Shown: in pieces, positions 32,683 to 40,561 of the stretch
Layout: each line of letters begins with the position of its first letter
Position numbering within the stretch: the stretch's first letter is position 1
NCBI GenBank assembly: GCA_963921335.3
Contig: CAWUFC020000001.1
Span: forward strand, 1,798,001 to 1,862,000
Origin: CAWUFC02 sp963921335
GTDB lineage: Bacteria > Pseudomonadota > Gammaproteobacteria > Pseudomonadales > Halieaceae
Direction: 5' to 3'
Length of the DNA: 64,000 bases
Translations under genes and position numbers: made by a program
Notes under the pieces: model-generated
The model's database searches: none
The model's input: only the letters and a program-made list of their open reading frames with translations
What the model was told of the DNA's origin: nothing

Positions 32683-33197
32683 GGTTTGCTGAGGGGCCAG
32701 CTCGCCACTTCCCTATAGATCGCGCCGCTGGGTCGGGTATCTGATTCGAACAACGTAAATTCGCCGCAGCGGAGCTGGAAGCTGGGCTCATCAATCGCCG
32801 CTGGCGGTGCTTCGTGCACTTTGCGCGCCAGGCTCAGGTGCGGCTTGTAAGCCTTTTTATCTGTGGGCAATTTGCAGTTGCGGGCCAGCTGTTTGAGTTC
32901 TGCCGCCAACGTTGTCAATTCCTGTGGGCTGTCAGAAGGCCCCAGCCAAAGCAGCGCGGGCTTATGCCAGTAGCCGACCTGGTCTAGCGTCAGCTCAAAC
33001 CCCGGTGTCTTGATGGTGTCTGCCGCCTCCAGCAAATAGGCGAGCTGGGCATCGTTGACTTCGCTGAGAAACGCCAGGGTAATATGAAAATTGGCGACCG
33101 GCACCGGTTTTTCCAGCAGCGGCCAATTGCGTTGGCGCCAACTGTCGATGGCCAGGCAGATTTCCGGGGCTGGTTTAATGGCAAAGAACGCTCGCAT
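32679..33197 (-). CDS. thpR: RNA 2',3'-cyclic phosphodiesterase (2'-5' RNA ligase family)
   Basis: A 172-residue member of the 2H phosphoesterase superfamily. The two catalytic HxT/S motifs are NFHITLAF (about residue 41-48) and PHLSLAR (about 125-131). MRAFFAIKPA is the usual N-terminus, so ATG 33197 is chosen over longer in-frame starts. ThpR enzymes open 2',3'-cyclic phosphates on RNA and may join or cut 2'-5' linkages; the cellular role is unclear. Convergent with the MBL gene (four-base overlap) and divergent from the SnoaL-like gene. Confidence 0.9.
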   Translation of the reverse strand: MRAFFAIKPAPEICLAIDSWRQRNWPLLEKPVPVANFHITLAFLSEVNDAQLAYLLEAADTIKTPGFELTLDQVGYWHKPALLWLGPSDSPQELTTLAAELKQLARNCKLPTDKKAYKPHLSLARKVHEAPPAAIDEPSFQLRCGEFTLFESDTRPSGAIYREVASWPLSKP

Positions 33198-33249
33198 AGG
33201 ACTTACGGTATACACTTGCCACAGTTTTGTTAACTGCAGGATCAAGAAC

Positions 33250-33675
33250 ATGTCACATGAATTACTGAAAAACCGGGCCAAACATCCGGCTCGGGATGCA
33301 GCCATCCGCTCCATTGAAACGGTGCAGGCCGGTGATCGCGAGGGCTGGCTGGCGAATTTTCATCCCGAGGCGATTGTTGAGGACCCGGTGGGCATCTCAC
33401 CCATGGATCCACAGGGCAAAGGCCATCGCGGCATTGAAGCCATCGCTGCGTTCTGGGATAACTTTATCGGTACGGGTACCGTGCGCTTTCATATTCGCGA
33501 AAGCTTCGCCTGTGGCAATGAGTGCGCGAATGTCGGCACCATTACCACGCGCTCAGCAGATGGCGCTGTGGGTCGCTGTGAGTTGGTGATGGTCTACAAA
33601 GTCGACGGCGATGGCAAGGTGCTGTCCTTGCGTGCCTTCTGGGAAGTCGACGAAATGATGGCCGACTTCTTTTAG
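33250..33675 (+). CDS. SnoaL/NTF2-like protein
   Basis: A 141-residue NTF2-fold protein: IETVQAGDREGWLANFHPEA is the helix-loop and VEDPVGISPMDPQGKGHRG the entry to the pocket, in the form of steroid delta-isomerase-like SnoaL proteins. An Asp in EDPVG and an Asp near the pocket could be catalytic, but this is not certain. AGGATC lies seven bases before ATG 33250. Two hairpin repeats (33697-33840) fill the region between its stop and the next, convergent gene. Confidence 0.83.
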   Translation: MSHELLKNRAKHPARDAAIRSIETVQAGDREGWLANFHPEAIVEDPVGISPMDPQGKGHRGIEAIAAFWDNFIGTGTVRFHIRESFACGNECANVGTITTRSADGAVGRCELVMVYKVDGDGKVLSLRAFWEVDEMMADFF

Positions 33676-33696
33676 ATTACTTTCAATAGCTAGCCT

Positions 33697-33756
33697 GCGG
33701 GTCACTTTGCTTTTTTCGGTCGGAAGCCCACTCCCTCAAAAAGTAAACTGCCCCGC
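33697..33756 (+). repeat. Hairpin repeat, copy A (core on plus strand)
   Basis: Imperfect arms of 19 bases (33697-33715 and 33738-33756, sixteen of nineteen positions pair) flank a 22-base loop (33716-33737) that starts TCGGTCGGAAGCC and ends CTCCCTC. The loop differs at three positions from copy C. It begins 21 bases after the SnoaL-like stop and is inverted relative to copy B. Confidence 0.75.
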
Positions 33757-33784
33757 GAGAGCTATCAATCATTCGGGTAGACGA

Positions 33785-33840
33785 TCGGACATATACTTAT
33801 TGAAGGAATGGGGTTCTGACTGAAATAAGTATATGTCCGA
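33785..33840 (-). repeat. Hairpin repeat, copy B (core on minus strand)
   Basis: Perfect 17-base arms (TCGGACATATACTTATT at 33785-33801 and its complement at 33824-33840) flank a 22-base loop (33802-33823). Read on the minus strand, the loop matches copy C at 20 of 22 positions, although the stem sequence is unrelated. It ends six bases before the stop of the minus-strand gene at 33847. Confidence 0.85.
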
Positions 33841-33846
33841 GTGGCC

Positions 33847-34356
33847 CTACCTGAAATTAGAGAACAGTTCGAAAGAGGGATCGGCGTTGTCGCGACGCGA
33901 CTCCGCATTGACGTATTCCTTGCTTAACCCCTTGCCGTCCATATCCCGCGCAGTCTGCATATCCAATACGTGAGTGCGTTCAATAATCGCCCACTGGTTG
34001 TCGCGCTTCTCCCATCGGTCCAGATAGCGACCCTTGGCCTCAATATGCTTCTGCAGCCCCTGCTCGTCCGGCAAAGTCCAAAGCACTACAGTCACATACG
34101 CCTCGCTCATCGCGGTATCGCCATCAATGTCGACCAGCACGTTGGAGATCTGGTGGGAGTGCCGCTCCATATAGCCGTGTGACTCCCACACCCAGTCGAT
34201 AAATCCATGCCCGCTACCTTCATACATGTCGATGTAGTGGGCGGTAGCCTCCGGGTGAAACACAGAATAGGACAAGGGCTTGTCCATCCGATCAAGGCCG
34301 CGACAGTAGTGGGCAAGTACCCTTCGAATAGCCAGTTCGTCGGCTGTGGTATCCAT
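33847..34356 (-). CDS. SnoaL-like/NTF2-fold protein
   Basis: A 169-residue NTF2-superfamily protein with the N-terminal helix ELAIRRVLAHYCRGLDRMDK, which is the common pattern of SnoaL_4 proteins linked with ring-hydroxylating and steroid pathways, and a H-P-x-A-x-A-x-Y turn (FHPEATAHYID). The C-terminal half contains the sheet ending in RTHVLDMQT. Possible dehydratase, isomerase or binding protein. It follows the DUF3604 gene by 11 bases on the same strand? The order is DUF3604 stop 34368, then this ATG 34356, so they are co-transcribed. Confidence 0.85.
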   Translation of the reverse strand: MDTTADELAIRRVLAHYCRGLDRMDKPLSYSVFHPEATAHYIDMYEGSGHGFIDWVWESHGYMERHSHQISNVLVDIDGDTAMSEAYVTVVLWTLPDEQGLQKHIEAKGRYLDRWEKRDNQWAIIERTHVLDMQTARDMDGKGLSKEYVNAESRRDNADPSFELFSNFR

Positions 34357-34367
34357 AGAAGCTCCTG

Positions 34368-36218
34368 TCAGGGTGTGTACCAGATGGGTGAGGAGTAGGC
34401 GCGATCCTGCACCACGCGTTGGGCGCTATCGGCCACCTCTACATCGAGGCGTTTGCCGTCATAGGCAGGCCAGCGAGGCGTCGGTATTTCAATGACCCGC
34501 GCGTAGTAAAAGGCCTGCTCCTGCTCGTCGAAATCCGGGTCGCGCCAATAGGCGCTAAGCTGACTGCTGCCAATGCTGTTGCTGTAGCTGGCGTTAGCGG
34601 TATCGGCTGTGCTCTCGCGCAGTCTGAAACGCTTACCCTTGCTGCGTGCGTTCTCCGCCACAGTAACGTCATAGACCTTTTCATGCAGGCGTCCCTTGCT
34701 GTCGCGCCAACCCTTGACCACTTGTAAGCGCTCCAGGTTGGCGCCGTTGGGGTCTTTTAAAGCCATGAGCAAAAAGCCTGGAGCAGGGCCGGCCTTTGCG
34801 GGAAGGTCGCCGCCCATTGGTACGCCATTGCGATAACCGTGGCGAGCGCAATCGGGCCTGAAGATGTCATCCTCCTGGAACTGCCAGCCGCCAAAAAATC
34901 TCAGCGCAATGCGAGAGCCAGTGGTGGCGTAGACTTCTTTGCGTTGCATGGCACTGAAGATCTCAGCCCGTGTATTCTCCCGCGCCCATACCGCGGCGTA
35001 GCCCGAGGCGGCGTACTCCCAGGGCTCAAACATGGAATGACCATTGCCACCCTGGCCCACGATGCCACTGTCGGGAACGGTGCGGGTTCCGCCGGGTTCG
35101 GCGTTGCTGGCTTTGCCGAAAAAGTTGTTCTCCTGGGCGGTGGCCAGCGATGTATGTGAGTCGGTGCTGCCGATCAGGCCAAATTTGAACGGGTTGGCGC
35201 CAATGCGCGCCTGCTCACTCCATCCATTTTTGAGGGTGGAGCGCGCGTACTCAAAGGGCAACATGTCCGGTGTTTTATTGTCGCCCTCGGTGGCGTTAAA
35301 GTTGCCGAAATCCCAGGTTTCAAAATCGGCCCAGGGATCGTCTGGCGACAGCAGTGGGTGGGTTTCACTGTCACCCTTGATCTGGGTGACCTCCATCACC
35401 GGCTCCCAGCGCAACCGATTTTCGGCATAGGTTTGATCGAAGGCCTCCCCAAAAGAATCGCTCAGGGCGAACATGCGTCCGTTACTGATATTGCTGTTGT
35501 GTGGAATCGACAGGGCTCGACCGCCGGTGTCGGCTTCATACCTGGCCAGAAAATCCCACAGGGCCTCTGGCAGCTCGCTATTGAAGGAAGAGAAGGGCAG
35601 CACTGTGCCGGTTTTTTCAGCGCCATCAGCGAATACCACCACCCTGTGCAGGTTGTCGCCACCCGGCATGGAGCTCCACTCGTAGCCGATCAGTGTTGTG
35701 AACTGGCCGGGCCGACTGTATTCGTCTGCAAGCCGGATGGATTCCTGCCAGACACTGCGCTCTATGACCTTGTTATCGACCATGGGCTCGTTAGCGGATG
35801 TGGATTTGAGCAGTTCCATCATCAGTGCTGTCGACCCGTCCGGTCCGTTGATCATGTCATACAGGCGCTTGCCGTCGGGGTCAGCTAATAGCTCAGGGTC
35901 AGCCTCTCGCAGTTTCAGCATGATGCCCATGTGCTCGGCATGGTCTGAGACCATCAGGAAATCCAGCGGCGTCTCCAGCCTGGCGGGCATGCCATTGGTG
36001 GCCACTACTTCTTCGCCCATGGCAAACCGGTAGGCGGCAGACGGCGGCAGGCCGGTGTTCCCCATGGTGTTGGCGTCGAGACTAAAGGAGGTATGCAGGT
36101 GCGTGTCGCCCCAGTAAAGGTGTCTCGGATAATCGTCGCCTGCATAAGGCGAATAGTTGTCGGCCTGCGCCAGCGCAGCTGCAGAGACCAGGGTGATAGA
36201 GCTTATTATTCTTTTCAT
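34368..36218 (-). CDS. Exported DUF3604 family protein (PHP-like), copy 1
   Basis: A 616-residue exported protein. The signal peptide is MKRIISSITLVSAAALAQA. Candidate metal-binding motifs are YWGDTHLHTSFSLDA (about 36-50), MVSDHAEHMG (about 90), IPHNSNISNG, and GSTDSHTSLA further on, resembling PHP-type metal sites. DUF3604 proteins have no settled function. ATG 36218 is used; an in-frame GTG two codons earlier is possible. It is followed by a SnoaL-like gene and preceded, after 43 bases, by an SDR and a Baeyer-Villiger-type monooxygenase. A paralogue lies at 61259-63115. Confidence 0.9.
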   Translation of the reverse strand: MKRIISSITLVSAAALAQADNYSPYAGDDYPRHLYWGDTHLHTSFSLDANTMGNTGLPPSAAYRFAMGEEVVATNGMPARLETPLDFLMVSDHAEHMGIMLKLREADPELLADPDGKRLYDMINGPDGSTALMMELLKSTSANEPMVDNKVIERSVWQESIRLADEYSRPGQFTTLIGYEWSSMPGGDNLHRVVVFADGAEKTGTVLPFSSFNSELPEALWDFLARYEADTGGRALSIPHNSNISNGRMFALSDSFGEAFDQTYAENRLRWEPVMEVTQIKGDSETHPLLSPDDPWADFETWDFGNFNATEGDNKTPDMLPFEYARSTLKNGWSEQARIGANPFKFGLIGSTDSHTSLATAQENNFFGKASNAEPGGTRTVPDSGIVGQGGNGHSMFEPWEYAASGYAAVWARENTRAEIFSAMQRKEVYATTGSRIALRFFGGWQFQEDDIFRPDCARHGYRNGVPMGGDLPAKAGPAPGFLLMALKDPNGANLERLQVVKGWRDSKGRLHEKVYDVTVAENARSKGKRFRLRESTADTANASYSNSIGSSQLSAYWRDPDFDEQEQAFYYARVIEIPTPRWPAYDGKRLDVEVADSAQRVVQDRAYSSPIWYTP

Positions 36219-36261
36219 AGTCACTTGCCCATTGGCGCCAGCTGTAGCCGGCGGTTGGATT

Positions 36262-37110
36262 TTATTTTCCGCCCATCATCTCCGCCATGGTCAGTGGGCT
36301 GGTTTCGTTTATAACCGACTCTGCGCGGGCCTGATACATCGATTTGAAATCCGATTGCGGGAATATCCAGAACTTCTCTGCATCAATGCCCTGCCAGACC
36401 CGGGCTGCGAATTCATCGGGCGACAGACCGTCCGCCACCATGCCGGCAACAAAGTCGTGAAACTCCTGTTCTTCGGTGCTGTGCAGTTCATTATTACCTT
36501 CCCGCAGTCGATCAGATTCCCAGATGCCGGTATCCACTTCGCCCGGGCACAGACAGCTGGCAGAAATGGGGGCCGCTTCCAGCTTGAGTTCCTGGTGCAG
36601 GGTTTCGGTGATGGCCGCCACCGCGTGCTTGCTGCCCTGGTAGGGGCCCATGAACTGCCCGCCGCCCACCAGTCCGCCAATGGAGGAGGTATTGATCACG
36701 CGTCCTTCTGCATTCTGCGTGAGCATGAGTGGCACAAAAGCACGTATGCCATTCACCACACCCATGATGTTAACGTCGAGGTTCCAGCGCCAGTCGGCTT
36801 CGGAGCGTTCCCAGCTTTTGCCATCCACCAGTACGCCGGCGTTGTTGAAAAACAAGTTGACCTGAGAGTGCCGTGAGAATACGTCTTTGGCCCATTCTTC
36901 AAAGGCGTCACCCTGGCGAACGTCCAGCTTGTGGCTTTCGGCCACAGCGCCGGCCGCGCGCAGCGATTCGCACAGGCTCTCGAGGTTGCGGGTATCGATG
37001 TCTGCCAGTTCTAGTGCCATGCCAAGTTTTGCAGCGTGCCGGGCCAGGCCTGCACCAATACCGCTGGCGGCGCCGGTGATGACACACACTTGTTGATTCC
37101 ATTCAGGCAT
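36262..37110 (-). CDS. SDR-family oxidoreductase
   Basis: A 282-residue short-chain dehydrogenase: TGAASGIGAGLARHA (about 12-26), FFNNAGVLVDGK (about 88-99), catalytic Ser in NTSSIGGLVGG and YQGSKHAVAAITE. The C-terminal segment resembles SDRs acting on bulky hydrophobic alcohols. Its ATG overlaps the monooxygenase stop by eight bases, so the two are co-translated; an alcohol dehydrogenase that makes the ketone for a Baeyer-Villiger monooxygenase is a common pairing. Followed by a DUF3604 gene. Confidence 0.9.
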   Translation of the reverse strand: MPEWNQQVCVITGAASGIGAGLARHAAKLGMALELADIDTRNLESLCESLRAAGAVAESHKLDVRQGDAFEEWAKDVFSRHSQVNLFFNNAGVLVDGKSWERSEADWRWNLDVNIMGVVNGIRAFVPLMLTQNAEGRVINTSSIGGLVGGGQFMGPYQGSKHAVAAITETLHQELKLEAAPISASCLCPGEVDTGIWESDRLREGNNELHSTEEQEFHDFVAGMVADGLSPDEFAARVWQGIDAEKFWIFPQSDFKSMYQARAESVINETSPLTMAEMMGGK

Positions 37111-38590
37111 TGTTCAAATCTCCTGCGTGTAACTGATCGAAGTCATTCCATTTCGGAGCGTTCATTTCGTCAACGAATCGCCGGTAGTTCCAGGGCCAAC
37201 TGGCAGGTATTCCCTCGGCATCCAAATACCAGCTGTTGCAGCCGCCGGTATACCAAATGGTGCTCTTGGCGGCCTCGAGTCGTTCTGCGTCGAATGCGCG
37301 CAGCGCATTGTGGCTGGCGCAGATGGCGTCACACTGCCCGCTGTTCACTCTATCCATCAGTTGACTAATGTAGTCCCACTGCAACTCAGCAATATCAACC
37401 AGGGTAAAGTTGCCGACCGGGCCAGTCGGGCCGTTGAGCATAAAAAAGTTGGGGAAGTCGGGGATACTCACAGCCAGGTAGGCCGTGGGGCGAGTGGCCC
37501 AGGCTTCATCCAGGGTCGTGCCATGCAGTCCTTTCATGGTCATCGGACGCATGAACTGATCGGCATGAAAGCCAGTGGCCAGGACGATGATGTCGAGTTC
37601 GTGCAGCACCCCATCATTGGTGCGAATGCCCTCCGGTTCAATACGCTCAATGCCCGCGGTTACCAGTTCTGCCCCGGGGTGCTGGATGGCATCGTAATAG
37701 TTGGCGGAGAAGACCAGCCGTTTGCACATGGGCTCGTGATCCGGACGCAGGCGTTCTTTCAGCTCTGGGTCATGCACGCTGTTTTCCAGATTGTCGCGGC
37801 ACGGTTGCTGAAAGGTCTTGGCCAATTCAGGATTCTGACCGGTAATGCCCTGGGTGTAGAGCTCTACGTTGTGGTTGTAGGTCTCCACGTCCATGGCTTC
37901 GGCAAGGGCCTCGGGGTTCTCACGGAAAAGTTGTATCTCTTCTTCGCTGAAGTCGCCGTCTTCCATGGGCATGATCCATTGGGCCGTGCGTTGGAAGTGC
38001 TTCACGATCTGCACCCTGCCAGTCAGTGCCCCGACAATCTGCACGCCGGTAGAGCCGTTACCGATGACCGCTATGCGCGCACCGTCGAGGTTCAGCGAAT
38101 GATCCCAGCGCGAGCTATGAAACAGGGCGCCTTTGAACCTGTCCGCGCCCGGTATGTCCGGTATGTTCGGATGATGCAGTACGCCGGTGGCGGCGATCAG
38201 GAAATCCGCCTTGTCAGTCTGGCCGTCTTTGCGCTGGATGTGCCAACAGCCGTCAGTAAATTCCGCCGCAGTGACCTCGGTGTTGAAACTGATGTGATCC
38301 AGTATCCCGTACTTTGCGGTGGTGTTCTCAAAATAGGCCTGAATTTCAGCGCCGGGCGGGAAATGGCGGCTGTACTCCGGGTTGCGCTCAAAGGTGTAGG
38401 TATAGTGATGGGAGGGCGTGTCGCAGGTGAGTCCGGGGTAGGTGTTCTCGCGCCAGGTGCCGCCAACCCGGTCGGCTTTTTCATAAATCGTGAAATCGTA
38501 CTCGTCCGCCTCTTTCAGTTTGATGCCAGCCAGAATGCCGGCCATTCCGGCCCCAATGACAATCACACGCTTTTTATTGTTACGGGACAT
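37103..38590 (-). CDS. Flavin-containing monooxygenase, Baeyer-Villiger type
   Basis: A 495-residue two-dinucleotide-domain flavoprotein. VIGAGMAGILAGIKL (about 11-25) binds FAD and VIGNGSTGVQIVGAL (about 175-190) binds NADPH. The Baeyer-Villiger fingerprint FxGxxxHxxxW[P/D] is present as FKGALFHSSRWD (about 152-163). It would insert oxygen next to a ketone to give an ester or lactone, for example in cyclic ketone, terpene or steroid degradation. Linked by overlap to the SDR that could supply the ketone. Divergent from the GGDEF-like receptor gene. Confidence 0.92.
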   Translation of the reverse strand: MSRNNKKRVIVIGAGMAGILAGIKLKEADEYDFTIYEKADRVGGTWRENTYPGLTCDTPSHHYTYTFERNPEYSRHFPPGAEIQAYFENTTAKYGILDHISFNTEVTAAEFTDGCWHIQRKDGQTDKADFLIAATGVLHHPNIPDIPGADRFKGALFHSSRWDHSLNLDGARIAVIGNGSTGVQIVGALTGRVQIVKHFQRTAQWIMPMEDGDFSEEEIQLFRENPEALAEAMDVETYNHNVELYTQGITGQNPELAKTFQQPCRDNLENSVHDPELKERLRPDHEPMCKRLVFSANYYDAIQHPGAELVTAGIERIEPEGIRTNDGVLHELDIIVLATGFHADQFMRPMTMKGLHGTTLDEAWATRPTAYLAVSIPDFPNFFMLNGPTGPVGNFTLVDIAELQWDYISQLMDRVNSGQCDAICASHNALRAFDAERLEAAKSTIWYTGGCNSWYLDAEGIPASWPWNYRRFVDEMNAPKWNDFDQLHAGDLNNA

Positions 38591-38721
38591 ACATCTCTCC
38601 TGTCATCCAGGCAGCTTATACCAAGTTTTCTTGGCCTGCCCGAGCAGTGCGTGAAATCTCACTAATGGTTTAGGAGTTCGTGCTTCCATATCTGCGGGGG
38701 GCTGGCTACCATGTCAGCCCT

Positions 38722-40521
38722 ATGAAAGATTGGCTCTACATCAGTGTCCTGCTGATACTGCTGGGTTCTGCGCTTCCTGCGCAGGCGCAGTTGGGTGTGC
38801 CTGTGGCCGATCTGAATCTCAACCGCGACAGCGCCAGCCAGCGTTTGGACGGCTATGCCCAGTTCCTTGAGGACGCGGGTGGTGCCATGCTGCTGGCCGA
38901 TGCCATGCGTGCGCACAGCGAAGGCAGATTCGCAGTACTCGACACTGCCGACTTGTCCCGTGGAGTGACAGGCTCGGTTTTCTGGGTGCGTCTCGCCGTG
39001 CGCAACATCGATAGTCGACGACTGCAGTGGGTGCTCAGTCACGACTATGGTTTTACCCAGCTGATGGATGTTTACCTGATTGATGCGGAGCAGGAGATTA
39101 CCGGCGACAGCTCCAGGGCCATAACCCTGTCCCTCGCTGAGGAGACGCCTTACAGCCAGCGACCTATCCGTTTTCGCAGTTTCGCAGTACCTTTTGAAAC
39201 CAGACCTGGCGAGCTGGATATTCTCTACCTTCGCTTGGGCGTGAATTACGCCAATACACAAATTTTGGCGATGCGTGTGGCGCCGCGGACGGTCTTTGAC
39301 GCCTGGGCAGGGAACGACCGTGCCTTCCACTTTTTCTTTTATGGCATTTTATTTGCGTTTGTATTGATCTCCGGGATGGTCAGCCTGCGCTCGGGGTCCA
39401 TGATGTTGGCCTTGTATTCAGCCTACCTGCTCATGTCAACTATCAGCTGGTCTGAGCTACTGGGTCACTTCAGTGAGATGGTGGTGCCCGGACGACCGGA
39501 GCTGTCAATTATTGTGTCCGATTGGTCGCTGTTCGTAACTGCGTCCATGATGTTTGAGCTGGGCCGCCGGTTTTTGCGGTTGGCGAGCAACTGGCCCCTG
39601 ATGAACCGATTCTTTCTGGGGCTGCACGGTGTCTCAGGCCTGGGGATACTCACTGCCTTGATGGGTTTTGGCACCATCAGCACGGTCATCATGTACAGCA
39701 TTGCTCTGTTCTTTGGCTTGTTCCCAATCGTGGTGTTTCTTGTCTGGCGTCGCGTGGGCGGTTATGTGCTCTGGTTCCTGATTGGCCTGACCGTGCATTC
39801 ATTTTCTGTGGCCCTCCTCAGTATGGGTGCGTTGGGTTTTGCCGGCGATCCAGCACCCTGGTACACGATTAGCCAGATCACCCTGGTCCTTGAAGCGGCT
39901 TTCCTCGGTTTGGCAATGGCCGAGAGAATCGTGGAGCGCCAGCGTGCTACCGAGCGAATAGAGCTGGAGTGGCGGGAGGCCCAGCGTCGCGGTGAGATCG
40001 ATTCTCTAACCCATATGCCAAACCAACGCGCGTTTGAACGCAAGGCCACAGAAATGATCGATGAGGCATCTGCCCTCGCCGAATGTCATCTGGCGGTGCT
40101 GGATATTGACGACTTCAAGAGACTGAACGATCGCTGGAGTATTGAGGCAGGTGACCGCACGCTGCTCGAACTGGCGCATATCCTGAACAGCACCCTGCGT
40201 ATTACCGATACAGCGGCACGTTATCGTGGCGGCAGTTTTTGCCTGTTGCTTACCGGTGTGGGCCATGATGCCTGCGCGGCGGTATTGGATCGGATTCGTT
40301 CACAGTTCGCCGAAGAGCATACGCGTACCGAAAATGGCACCCAGGTACCTCATACACTGAGTGGTGGCTTTGCCACAGCCGACGGACGCAGCGTGCAGGA
40401 TCTGCTCGAATCCGCCGACAAGGCTCTGGCTGTGGCCAAAGCAGAGGGTCGAAACACCGTGGTCAGCGAGCGGCGCCTAAACCCGCAGGCTGAAACGGTC
40501 AGTCCCGCTGGCCTGACCTGA
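38722..40521 (+). CDS. 7TMR-DISM receptor with degenerate GGDEF domain
   Basis: A 599-residue membrane sensor. The signal peptide ends near AQA-QL. A periplasmic DISM-type domain extends to about residue 195, followed by seven hydrophobic segments (about 205-390) and a GGDEF domain (about 430-585). The active-site motif reads R502-G-G-S-F506 instead of GGDEF/GGEEF, so the metal-binding acidic pair is missing and cyclase activity is unlikely. The inhibitory-site RxxD motif is kept as R493-I-T-D496 at the correct spacing, and the DIDDFKRLND motif is present. It could therefore be a c-di-GMP-binding effector rather than a producer. ATG 38722 begins the signal peptide. Confidence 0.9.
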   Translation: MKDWLYISVLLILLGSALPAQAQLGVPVADLNLNRDSASQRLDGYAQFLEDAGGAMLLADAMRAHSEGRFAVLDTADLSRGVTGSVFWVRLAVRNIDSRRLQWVLSHDYGFTQLMDVYLIDAEQEITGDSSRAITLSLAEETPYSQRPIRFRSFAVPFETRPGELDILYLRLGVNYANTQILAMRVAPRTVFDAWAGNDRAFHFFFYGILFAFVLISGMVSLRSGSMMLALYSAYLLMSTISWSELLGHFSEMVVPGRPELSIIVSDWSLFVTASMMFELGRRFLRLASNWPLMNRFFLGLHGVSGLGILTALMGFGTISTVIMYSIALFFGLFPIVVFLVWRRVGGYVLWFLIGLTVHSFSVALLSMGALGFAGDPAPWYTISQITLVLEAAFLGLAMAERIVERQRATERIELEWREAQRRGEIDSLTHMPNQRAFERKATEMIDEASALAECHLAVLDIDDFKRLNDRWSIEAGDRTLLELAHILNSTLRITDTAARYRGGSFCLLLTGVGHDACAAVLDRIRSQFAEEHTRTENGTQVPHTLSGGFATADGRSVQDLLESADKALAVAKAEGRNTVVSERRLNPQAETVSPAGLT

Positions 40522-40535
40522 GCACCTGCGTTGCC

Positions 40536-40559
40536 GCGCTATTCAGGCTAGAATAGCGC
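40536..40559 (+). promoter_or_regulatory. Promoter palindrome directly before lipA
   Basis: GCGCTATTC (40536-40544) and GAATAGCGC (40551-40559) are perfect 9-base inverted repeats with a 6-base loop. The -10-like TAGAAT (40549-40554) overlaps the right arm and is followed by GC-rich AGCGCC. Transcription would begin at about 40561-40562, essentially on the lipA ATG. No SD is present, so the mRNA may be leaderless. The hairpin could also end the upstream transcript. Confidence 0.5.
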
Positions 40560-40561
40560 CC

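Noticed and set aside
38632..38645. CCAAG-TTTT-CTTGG hairpin upstream of the GGDEF-like gene
   Set aside because: Short, with no T-run or promoter relation that I could support; could be chance.
37310..38665. Plus-strand 451-codon frame opposite the Baeyer-Villiger-type monooxygenase
   Set aside because: The minus-strand gene has complete FAD, NADPH and Baeyer-Villiger motifs; the opposing frame has none and results from codon bias.
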